64,000 nucleotides of DNA from Schistocerca nitens. Lineage: Eukaryota > Arthropoda > Insecta > Orthoptera > Acrididae. The notes beneath the pieces were generated by a model. That model was not told the origin of the DNA. It searched no databases and worked only from the letters and a program-made list of their open reading frames with translations. The stretch is taken from positions 502,978,594 to 503,042,593 of the forward strand of contig NC_064619.1 of the NCBI RefSeq assembly GCF_023898315.1, read 5' to 3'. Shown piece by piece: positions 35,001 through 47,000 of the stretch (position 1 is its first letter; each line of letters opens with the position of its first letter). Position numbers and translations under genes: made by a program.

Positions 35001-38000
35001 GTTTCGTCCACCTACGCTCAATGGAGCACGTTATCATGATTTCATACGGGATACTCTACCTGTGCTGCTATAACATGTGCCTTTACAAGTACGACACAAC
35101 ATGTGGTTCATGCACGCTGGAGCTCCTGCACATTTCAGTCGAAGTGTTCGTACGCTTCTCAACAACAGATTCGGTGACCGATGGATTGGTAGAGGCAGAC
35201 CAATTCCATGGCCTCCACGCTCTCCTGACCTCAACCCTCTTGACTTTCAGTTATGGGGGCATTTGAAAGCTCTTGTCTGCGCAACCCCGGTACCAAATGT
35301 AGACTCTTCGTGCTCGTATTGTGGACGGCTGTGATACAATACGCAATTCTCCAGGGCTGCATCGGCGCATCAGGGATTCCATGCGACGGAGGGTGGATGC
35401 ACGTATCCTCGCCAACGGAGGACATTTTGAACATTTCCTGTAACAAAGTGTTTGAAGTTACGCTGGTACGTTCTGTTGCTGTGTGTTTCCATTCCATGAT
35501 TAATATGATTTGAAGAGAATTAATAAAATGAGCTCTAACATGGAAAGTAAGCGTGTTCGGACACATGTCCACATAACGTATTTTCTTTCTTTGTGTGTGA
35601 GGAATGTTTCTTGAAAGTATGGCCGTACCTTTTTGTAACACCCTGTATAATCTGCGGCCGCGATCTCGACTCCAATCCACCACCAGCAATGGAGGGTGAA
35701 GCTCTGACAACGCCAGCCACACGTGCTGCCCAAACGTCAGAAAAATCATCAAACAGATGTCTGCCGAAGAGCCCGAGACAGAAATCAGCAGGCAGTTTAT
35801 TAGTTTCAATGATTACACTATAATTTAACAAAAAATTGCCTTCTACCGTCTTTATTTTAAAAATATTAATATTGAACTGCAGGGATAAACTCATTCTAGA
35901 GACTGTTTCTGGCTGTCCTTCCTTCCATAAAGTACGAAGCAATTTGAATCAGAATTACTGCACAAACTGTAATTTGCTAAAAAACTGAACTGTCTGCCAG
36001 AGAGGCACATTCGAGTTTTTGTGTGTGAAGAAGTGTTACCAGGCACAGTCACTGATTATAAGTCTGTCGATAAGACGTTAGTTTCCGGTGACAAACTTCC
36101 CCCATCCCCGAGGTATTTGAATCCAGTCATTACGGAACAGTTTACCACGATCTCATCACTGTGCACACTTGACCCATTATATTTTGTAACAAATAAGTTT
36201 GTGTGTAAAAGATATTCTGGGCGTTGTATTTGAATCGACTATTTCACATTTATAGCATCAGTCTTCAGCACAGCTACTCGCGGAAAATCTGAAGTTTCCA
36301 GAGATATGAAGTACAGGGAAAGAAAAGTTATCTGTAACCTGTTCAGGGAAGAGGCTACAGATACAAACACAATAGCACAATATGTCCTCGTGAGTTACAA
36401 CAGAAAATTCTCAGGTCATCTATGTACATATTGTAGCTACTCAGATACACATTCTCTTTAACACCGTTTCATATTTTGTAAATTGCTATCTTTGAACGTA
36501 AACATTAGTATGGTCAAAACATTCATGTCTGTATGTGGTTTTCTACATTGTCTGTGTCTTCATAGTTGTAAAGTATTAGATCTTGCTTATGATTCGACGA
36601 ATTTTGCACTTCTTTGAAATAAGTCTGCACTATACGATTTTCGGTGTAAGTAATACAAAAGTAACTCCGCTCGACTTAGTTGTTTCCGTTGTCTTAATTC
36701 AGTACAGTCATAGTGAAGTAGTCCGGTTTTACATCCCACATTCCGATGAACTTTCAATGTAACAAAAATATGCCATCACATGTAAAACTTAAGCAATATA
36801 TAAATTTATAACGAGGACGGTCGGCTTAACAGTGGGCCGTAGTACAGTTTATCACCGTTATGTGAAATAACAATCATCATCAGATGAACGAAATGAGAGT
36901 GACGAAGTGACAGCCACTCATGAAGAAGTTCGACAGGAGACAGTGTGAAGAACGTTTTGAGATTAGGATTCCAGAAACGTCCTTCTTCCGAATAATGGTT
37001 AGCTATTTATACACGAGAAAATTCCTGCTTCGTAAGTATTTCTTTACTGCAAAGCCCATGTAAAAAAGCCTCCGCGTAGGCTTCCTCGGCCAGAGTCGTG
37101 CCCGAAACGCTTGTTACCAGTGCTCATTAATGACAATATGGCACGGCAGCATGCCCAGAAGATTTTCATGTTAACTAAGTAAACACGGTTGGACATTTCA
37201 GTCTTGCAGAAGCAACTGCACTGCAGATGACGCATTTTTGCATCAAAATGGCATCAGTGTGATGTCGAAGACGGTGTGGAAATCAGTGCCTAGCCAATGG
37301 GAAGATCTAGCTTTTGTGTCACCAACATAAATTTGAACGAGTTCATTCAAAGTTCACAGTGGTTTATATCTTTGCCTGTGATCAATAAGTAATCGTCACT
37401 GAAAAAGTTCATGTGAAATACCATCAGCTAACTCTCTTTGGCAAATGCAAAAACTAAACAGAAAGCACGGTATCAGTTGTTCCAATCGTTGCCAAAAGCT
37501 GCTAGTATAACAAATGGTGTCTGCAACGGGCTACTTAGGGTTTTCACAGTCTGGGATTCGGTAACTAAGAAGTAAAGTGTCTATATCAATGAATTTTAAA
37601 GATCTAGTACTGATAACATACATATATGTGGGTTAACAATAGCATAGCTGTTTTACCTTAGAAATTACCCTAGTAATATCACTACTTGTGTCCAATTATA
37701 CGAGCTGAAACTGCAAAGAAATTTTTATTATGTTTTAAAGTGGTAACAAGAGGATCTGAAATATATTCTTCTGCAGTTCACCAGAATTGATGTGAGAGAG
37801 AACAGTATAAACGTCCGAACAAGATCATGTGTTCCCAATTGCGGTACCTCAGTCTTCAGTCTTTCCATCGCTATAACTCCGTCTCAATATTCAAGTAGTA
37901 GACAGTATGACTGATAGTAGGAGCTCAACAATGAGTGTTGTTTTTACACAGTCCCAGTATTAATGTTTTCCTTGGCACTTTGTAAATGTGGATATTTGCC

Positions 38001-41000
38001 TCAGTCGAGGTATAGAGCAGTGCTAGAGATATAACAGGCAAAGGATAAAACAAAAGACAGTGCCGTAAATAGCAAAAAAATCTGAAAGTGAGTGGTTCAT
38101 ATCAGTTTCCCCAGTTCCAATTTACTAGTGCCTTTGGAAAGCAGAGCTTTCGGAGAGTAGTGCTGGAACGGCAGTATACCAGAAATTAGCTTTTCCGGAC
38201 TGGTACCTCCTCTTGTGGAGAACTTTGGAGACTAGTGCGAACACGGAGATGGCATGAAACCTCTGCACAACTGTGGCGCGTAGCGTGATGGATGAGCACG
38301 TAAAAGTATATATCACTCTAGAAGCAGGTAGGATGGCGCTTATGTTTCATCATCTGGTCCTGGTTTCCTGTAGATTCCCTAAATTAATTATGGGCAATAC
38401 TGGAATGGTTTAATTGGACAGAATGTGCCTTTCTGCTTGTCCATTCTGATAGCTAGTGTGACTGTTACCCAGAGGACTCTGTTTCGATTCCCTGTATAGC
38501 CATTGAGGCCTGAAACCTGGTGCTCTCAACCTCATGAAAACGGGTAAGTAGCTACAAGACGGAGTAGTGGCATCATCTGTTTGCAAAAGCTGACATTAAG
38601 CGTCGTGAGAGCATTGTACTAACAACATGCCTCTCTAAACTGTCTGAATGTCGACATACGTGGATTTATGATCCACTCGTCATCGGTGTTTTCGGGGCTC
38701 TGTTAGTAGAACAGTTCGGCTCATGGAACATTATCTTGTGACTGATAAAAAAAAGTTTATTACAGTTTAGCGTACTGTTGGTGAAGAAGTCATAATGGGG
38801 CACAAGATCGGATTGGGAAACTCGATTAGATGGCCCGAAAGTTACGACTTTGAAGACTTGGTTCAGATCTTCGTTCTAAAACTCAGTTTTTATGTATCTT
38901 ACATCCTCTTTAGAAGTTTAAGGCGAATATGGGGATAGCCTCTTTGAAAAGACATTGCGAGCTTATGTTCCGTCTTTGGCCACCTCTTCATCGACAGCAC
39001 ATTGAAGCTTAATCCTCCATCGTTTAAATAGCAAAGTTGGAGAACGTAGTCTGTTCCTCACGAATGCAGCTACACTGATTTTACCACGGCGATACCTGTC
39101 CCACGCTGCTTGGAGCGATGGCGGTTTGTGTACACTTAGATAAATGTGTTACTGTTTTGAGTGATCCACTAAGAACAAAATTATGGACAACATCAAATTC
39201 ACTGTTAAAATATGGAGCACATACCTATGCGAGAGCGATTGTGAGGTACACATTTCTAAATTTTACTCTTCTGAGGTTAAAGTAAGTTATGGATTAAACA
39301 GACATCGGAGTAAAGGTGAATTCTAGTAGAACACGTTTTTAATGTCATATGAGACGAATATGGGTTTACTTCACACTTTGCTTACACGAGTGTCAGTCAA
39401 TAAATAATTGACAAACACCAGAATACCGCATGTCGTTTTAAATTTCGCGCCTATACGTATCTAGACGGTAGCTGCGGATGTCGGTTGGGAGGTAGCCGAT
39501 AGACAGTATCCTGGAGCCAGTGCTTAACGATGTGCATTCAGGATGGCAGATGTGCTGTACGTCTGTACCCGACTGGGACAACGCGATTTTTATCAGCCGA
39601 GGGATTGTTCGCAGGGCACATCCACAGCAAAATTCGTCCTATACATAATTAGAACATTGTTTCATGGGAAGTTGTGTTCAGCAGTATGCAGAAATTTAGC
39701 GAAGGACAAGAAAAAAATCACAGAAAGCGTAACCCACTGGATAGACAGGCCGCGGCGATTACTAGTAATACGACGACGTGCTGTCAGTAATCCTATTGCT
39801 AATTTGTTACAGTTGTGCTATGTGCAATAAAACTAAAATCGTGCCATAATGATTATCGGGTGCGTGAGGTACTACGTCTTGTATGCAACGGGGACTGTTA
39901 AGGAGAAGAGACTGAACGCTACAACCAAGCCGTTGTGTAGATTACGTCGAGCATACATCTTAAATTACAGCATATTGCCAAGTTGTGTGTTTCGTTGTAG
40001 TACTAGTAATCAGTAAGACTCCATAACGGTAGATTCCACTAGAAAATGCAGTTCTCGTTTGTTTGTAAATACCCAGTTATGAGTTAACAGACCCAGGAAC
40101 GCAGTTCGTCTGCTGAGCTGAGCGGACGAGTGACCTCAGGTCCAGCCTCGTTACGTACGTCCCGCGGCCTGTCTTTCTCGTGGGCCCCGCCGCGAGAGGT
40201 CAATAGTTACATAACGCTGCCGCAAGAGTTCTACGACGCAGGATTTTAACGCTTGCTGAACGATGGGTTAAGTGATTAAATTATGCTGAAAAAGAAAATA
40301 ATTTTAGGCTGGTATACGCGGCTGTGACCTCACTAACCCAGTTTGCAACTTATGTATCGACTCACCCTCGTATCGTCAGGTTTAGAAAACATTGTTCCTG
40401 TGAAATATAACTAGCTCTTTATTCACATGAAGGGTTGAGTGCTATTGACAAGGGATTTCAGATCGAGTTCATATTTCTGGAGTTCCGGAAGGCTTTTGAC
40501 ACTGTACCGCACTAGAGGCTTGTAGTGAAATTCAATGCTTATGGAATATCGTCTCAGTTATGTGACTGGATTTGTGATTTCCTGTCAGAGAGGTCACAGT
40601 CCGTGGTAGGTGACGGAAAGTCATCGAGTAAAAAGAAGTGAAAAAATGGTTCAAATGGCTCTGAGCACTATGGGACTCAACTGCTGTGGTCATAAGTCCC
40701 CTAGAATTTAGAACTACTTAAACCTAACTAACCTAAGGACATCACACACATCCATGCCCGAGGCAGGATTCGAACCTGCGACCGTAGTGGTCGTGCGGTT
40801 CCAGACTGTAGCGCCTTTAACCGCTCGGCCACTCCGGCCGGCAAAAAAAAAAAAAAGTGATTTCTGGCGTTCCCCAAGGTAGTCTTACGGGCCCTTTCCT
40901 GTTCCTTATCTATATAAACGATTCAGGAGACAACCTAGGCAGCCGTCTTGGGGTGTTTGCAGATGACACCCTCGTTTATCGACTAATAAAATCATCAGAA

Positions 41001-44000
41001 GATCAAAACAAATTGCAAAACGATTTAGAAAAGATATCTGAATGGTGCGAAAATTGGCAGTTGACCCTAAATAACGAAAAGTGCGAGGTCCATCAACATG
41101 AGTGCTAAAAGGAATTCGTTAAACTTCGGTTACACGATAAATCAGCCTATTCTCAAAGCCGTAAACCCAACTAAATACCTAGGTATTACAATTACCAACA
41201 ACTTAAATTGCAAAGAACACATAGAAAATGTTGTGGGGAAGGCTAACCGAAGACTGCATTTTATTGGCAGCGCACTTAAAAATTTAACAGACCTACTAAG
41301 GAGACTGTCTACACTACACTTGTCCGTCCTCTCTTAGAATACTGCTGCGCCGTGTGGGATTCTTACCAGATAGGATTGACAGAGTACATCGAAAAAGTTC
41401 AAAGAAGAGCAGCTCGTTTTTTATTATCGTGAAATATGGGAGAGAGTGTCACAGAAATGATACAGAATTTGGGCTGGACATGATTAAAAGAAATTCCAAT
41501 CGCCAGCTTTCTCCTCCGCATGCGAAAATATTTTGTTGACATCGACCTACATAGGGAGAAACGATCACCACGATAAAATAAGGGAAATCAGAGCTTGTAC
41601 GGAAAGATATAGGTGTTCGTTCTTTCCGCGCGCTATATGAGATTGGAATAATGGAGAATTATGAAGGTTGTTCGATGAACCCTCTGCCAGGCACATAAAT
41701 GTTATTTGCAGAGTATCCATGTAGATGTAGATATAGATGTGCAAAGTTTGGTTAAAATACCTAGCAGCTCCCATGGCGAATCTGTCCCTTGTTCCTCAAG
41801 ATTTCAAATGCTGAATAAAAGGTTATTCTAAACTATGGAGGTGATTTTTCTACTACCGCAATGATGCCATTTTGATGTAGTTATGGGATTGTAATTATTT
41901 TCTATTCAACTTCATAATAACACAGAGATTAAGATGGAAAAAGTGAAACCTTTGAGATTCACTTTATCACAATATCCACTCGGATATTTGAATACGCCTT
42001 GTTCTTATATATATCAACGTTTCGCCCGTTATTGAAAGTTGCCTTAAGCATTTCATTTAGAGGAATAGGTAGGTACACTGTTGATCTAGTTTGGCCATAG
42101 AAAATAACACGTTAAGCGGAGATAGCGACGTCTCCCCGGTAGTGACAGCCTTCCTTCCTCTAACATTACGTACACTCCTGGAAATTGAAATAAGAACACC
42201 GTGAATTCATTGTCCCAGGAAGGGGAAACTTTATGGACACATTCCTGGGGTCAGATACATCACATGATCACACTGACAGAACCACAGGCACATAGACACA
42301 GGCAACAGAGCATGCACAATGTCGGCACTAGTACAGTGTATAACCACCTTTCGCAGCAATGCAGGCTGCTATTCTCCCATGGAGACGATCGTAGAGGTGC
42401 TGGATGTAGTCCTGTGGAACGGCTTGCCATGCCATTTCCACCTGGCGCCTCAGTTGGACCAGCGTTCGTGCTGGACGTGCAGACCGCGTGAGACGACGCT
42501 TCATCCAGTCCCAAACATGCTCAATGGGGGACAGATCCGGAGATCTTGCTGGCCAGGGTAGTTGACTTACACCTTCTAGAGCACGTTGGGTGGCACGGGA
42601 TACATGCGGACGTGCATTGTCCTGTTGGAACAGCAAGTTCCCTTGGTAGAACGATGGGTTCGATGACGGTTTGGATGTACCGTGCACTATTCAGTGTCCC
42701 CTCGACGATCACCAGTGGTGTACGGCCAGTGTAGGAGATCGCTCCCCACACCATGATGCCGGGTGTTGGCCCTGTGTGCCTCGGTCGTATGCAGTCCTGA
42801 TTGTGGCGCTCACCTGCACGGCGCCAAACACGCATACGACCATAATTGGCACCAAGGCAGAAGCGACTCTCATCGCTGAAGACGACACGTCTCCATTCGT
42901 CCCTCCATTCACGCCTGTCGCGACACCACTGGAGGCGGGCTGCACGATGTTGGGGCGTGAGCGGAAGACGGCCTAACGGTGTGCGGGACCGTAGCCCAGC
43001 TTCATGGAGACGGTTGCGAATGGTCCTCGCCGATACCCCAGGAGCAACAGTGTCCCTAATTTGCTGGGAAGTGGCGGTGCGGTCCCCTACGGCACTGCGT
43101 AGGATCCTACGGTCTTGGCGTGCATCCGTGCGTCGCTGCGGTCCGGTCCCAGGCCGACGGGCACGTGCACCTTCCGCCGACCACTGGCGACAACATCGAT
43201 GTACTGTGGAGACCTCACGCCCCACGTGTTGAGCAATTCGGCGGTACGTCCACCCGGCCTCCCGCATGCCCACTGTACGCCCTCGCTCAAAGTCCGTCAA
43301 CTGCACATACGGTTCACGTCCACGATGTCGCGGCATGGTACCAGTGTTAAAGACTGCGATGGAGCTCCGTATGCCACGGCAAACTGGCTGACACTGACGG
43401 CGGCGGTGCACAAATGCTGCGCAGCTAGCGCCATTCGACGGCCAACACCGCGGTTCCTGGTGTGTCCGCTGTGCCGTGCGTGTTATCATTGCTTGTACAA
43501 CCCTCTCGCAGTGTCCGGAGCAAGTATGGTGGGTCTGACACACCGGTGTCAATGTGTTCTTTTTTCCATTTCCAGGAGTGTAGATTCCCGGCATTGCCAG
43601 TGACGCCTGGAACCAGGTGTCCTTAACTTCGTGAGGGTAAGTGGGTAGCTACGCGACGGAGGGAAGGATATTCCCAGCAGTGCCCCCAGGGAAGTGTGAC
43701 ATACCGCTGCTATTTTCTATGTGTATAAATGATATGGCGGACAGGGCGGGAGCAGCCGCAAATCCTCACGCGATCAGAATAAAGGTACCGAATCCTCCCA
43801 AGCCCGCAAGGGTCTGAAAAACGATGGGACCGAATCCTCCGGTTTGAAGCAGGTAGCAGTTCTAAACGTTATGAGTACTCCAAGCAGGCAAAGGAAAGCA
43901 TATGAAGTTACAGTAGAAGATGTAAAAATTTTTCGCCTATAATGTTAGTATGTTTAAAAGTTTTATCCTATTGAGATAAAGTCCAGCCGGCACAGTGCCA

Positions 44001-47000
44001 GCGGCTAAGTCCTGCGCTAGGTCACGCCCAAAGCGTGCATAAGTGAATCAACATTTTTTGTTTAAAACATGGGAGGGAGATAAGGAACATGGCAGAGATA
44101 ATTATACTTGGAAGGAGAGACAGCATTGGTCGTATATTTTTGTTTATTATCGCAAAATCGATTTTCGGTCACTTAGTGACCATCTTCAGTGCTGTAATAT
44201 ATAACTTAAATTAGTAAGCACTGGTGTCAATAAGCTTACGGCGATCACATAGACTCAATGAGTGTATGTGATCGCCGTAAGCTTATTGACATCAGTGCTT
44301 ACTAATTTAAGTTATACATTACAGCACTGAAGATGGTCACTAAGTGACCGAAAATCGATTTTGCGATAGTAAACAAAAATATACGACCAATGCTGTCTCT
44401 CCTTCCAAGTATACCCATTGTCAGGTCGTAGTGCACAGGACACTATGGAGTCGCCAACCAATAAAAGAGATAATTATATCTATAATACAGCACACAATGT
44501 GTCAGTTTGGGAGGATTCGGTCCTGTTACCTGCTTACCTACATGGTTTCGGGAGGATTCGGGGCTGTGCCCGACAGGGCAGGTAGCAATCTGCAGTTGTT
44601 TCCTGTGCGTGGAGGTGTCGAAGTTTCGTGAGTGTTGGAGGATATAAGACGACTTAGAAAGACTTTCTAGTTGGTGTAATGAACGGCAGCTAACTCTAGA
44701 AGTAGAAAGATATATGTTAACGCGAATAGATAAAAAAAATAAATCACACAGTGCTCAGACATAGCATTGACAGTTTCCTCTTTGACACAGTCACTTCGTG
44801 GAAGTATCAGGTATAACGACGCAAAGCGGTATGAAATGGAACTGGCATGTGAGGATTGTGGTCGCGAACGCGAATGGTCGACTTCGGTTTATTGGGATAA
44901 TTTTGGAAAACTGTGGTTCATTTCCAAAAGACACTGCATATAGGGTAGAAATTCAGATCTTCGTCCGCTCATCCATTATTGTTTTGCCTTAGTTTCAGCA
45001 GAGAGCTTAAGGCGAATGTCAAGTTGTTTCTCTCAGGGCAGATATCCTTTCCCATTCTTGTTTTGAATAAGGTTTTTAACAGATTACTTTCCTCACCTAT
45101 TCTTAGCACTACTTCATCTCTTTGTTTTACTATCCGCTTCATTTTTAACGTCTTCCTGAAACATATGTCCTCCAGTTGATCTTCTCTCACGAAATCTCGC
45201 AGACTAGTTTCAGGATTTTAATTCTTAAAAGTTGTCCCTTTCTTTTCATCATTCGAGTCAAATGCAATTAACGTGTAGGATATCACAATATATCAGTCGT
45301 CCTTCGCATTCACTCCTCAGTTTATGTTCCCAGTAGAAGTATTCCGCTAATACAAACCGAACATTGTAAGAACAGTTACCAATGGTAACGTGTAAGAAAA
45401 ACATTGAATTCTGGCGTAAATAATTTAGACAAATAGTTAATTCTCTAGGAACAATTTACGGCAAGGAAATGTTTCTGTTATATTGCCTTTTTAACGAAGT
45501 CATTAAAAACAACGCTATGTGTTTTACGTGTGATTGCACCTCTTTTGCTCACTATTACAGGTGCCGCTGTGGTGATGTCTGTGGTGGAGGGCCTATGCAT
45601 CATCCAGTGTCCCCAGCGACTCAACACCACTTGCGCTAGAGACTCGAAGACGAACGAAGTAAAAGTGTTTCCAACCACATGTGCCGTGGAGCAGTACAAC
45701 TGCAATCACAAAACGAGTGAGTATTTGCAGTGAATATGTTCAGATCGTTCTAAGGTGAAATTTTAGTTTGTAGTTCAACGTTTCGTCGCTTTACTAATAA
45801 TACTGGTGGACGCAGAGGGCGGTACATTATAGAAATACACAAAGAATAGATGTCGTCTAATAGCTAATGAGACAAGCGAATAAAAGTTATTTTTTATTGT
45901 TGCTATAAAGTAAACCTACATGGTTATTAAGTAATATTGGTTATCTGTGCAGACTATAGTTTTGATGAAAAAAAGGTGAGTTTGTGAAGTCATTGCACAG
46001 TATTAACAACATTTACTATAGTTAGAAAATCTGTCCTAAGAAACCATCACTTATCACTTGAAAAGTAAATATCGGAATGTATGATGTCACTTTTAGTGTG
46101 TATGCCGTTTTGTGTAGGGTTTTGTGACGTGATATTCCTGGACAAACTTGTTCTAACGCGCTCAGAATCTATATTTTACTATTCAAGAATAACGAAATAC
46201 TGCTACTCATTTTAACTAATTACTTCATTGTGGTTGCTACTAATTCGAACCATGCCACACTACATTACCCACGCCACTGGAGGTCTTTCAGAGACGAAAT
46301 ATTTTCCTTTATGCAAAAATGCCAAATTTCTGTCCAGTCCACCCAGCGCACATCGCAAGGAAAGTTCCCGGTACGAGCCGTAAACGCAAAGAAAAGAAGG
46401 CAAAATTTTTGGAAACATATTTTTTTAAAATGTATGCTAAAAATGGGTTTAAAGTACTTTAAAACGTAATGTTTTAAATTACATCTGTTTGCATGTTACA
46501 CATAGGAGCATTCGCTGTATGTCAATTTTCTGCAGAGAAAGGGTATTTTTAGCACTACAAGTGTTTCACCCATTATGCTTGTTGAAAATAGTAATACAAA
46601 ATCTTAGCATGCCAGCATATTTTTAGTTATGACAGTGAACTTGCAGTGCTGTATCGACAGGTTAGATTGTAACTGTAACAGATGATGTGTTGTGAATCGT
46701 AATATTTAATTTCTTAAAAACTGAAGATTTTTAATCAATTGTCATTTAATATTGTGTAACAGATCTGAAGACAAACATTACTTCAAAACTGATAATTAAA
46801 AAGAAAACGATGTGAAGACTGAAATTTGACGTTTTCGGACAAATAAGAATTGCGGACACTCTCTAATGACGAACATGTTAGATTTGAAAAAGTTCTCTTT
46901 CTCCGAGAGATGAGCATCTTAAACTAGAAACTTTTTTTGGGTATCACCTCGCTGGCTCTACACCCTGAGAGTTTTGATGAGCCAGCATCCAACACTGCAT

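Larger units (their letters stand above)
33870..35830 (+). mobile_element. Penelope-like element fragment with GIY-YIG endonuclease
   Basis: The plus strand carries the end of a Penelope-like ORF (about 33950-34800). The RT is missing. The ends are inverted relatives of each other: 33885-33945 translates SPADVCLMIFLTF on the plus strand, and 35700-35780 translates SSADICLMIFLTF on the minus strand. A family A SINE (34278-34467) and a DD41D mariner derivative (34879-35645) are nested inside. Penelope-like elements often have odd inverted or tandem terminal repeats. Confidence 0.7.
29026..45560 (+). other. Intron 1 of the Kazal gene (16,535 bp)
   Basis: Bounded by GTAAGT and CTCACTATTACAG. It contains, in order: a CR1-like 3' fragment, a family C SINE, a Penelope-like fragment with a nested SINE and DD41D element, a CR1-like fragment with a nested SINE, Tc1-like copy 1, and a broken RT with the 311-bp palindrome. 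Confidence 0.8.

Noticed and set aside
36306..36350. Possible RTE RT fragment (KYRERKVICNLFRE)
   Set aside because: Too short; no flanking RT sequence in either direction, so it may be chance.
39543..39830. 95-codon frame as a host gene or mariner piece
   Set aside because: No start-site, splice or domain evidence; resemblance to mariner was too vague to support.
42846..43603. Plus-strand frames of 128 and 162 codons
   Set aside because: Antisense to the Tc1-like transposase of copy 1; the same antisense frames recur in copy 2.
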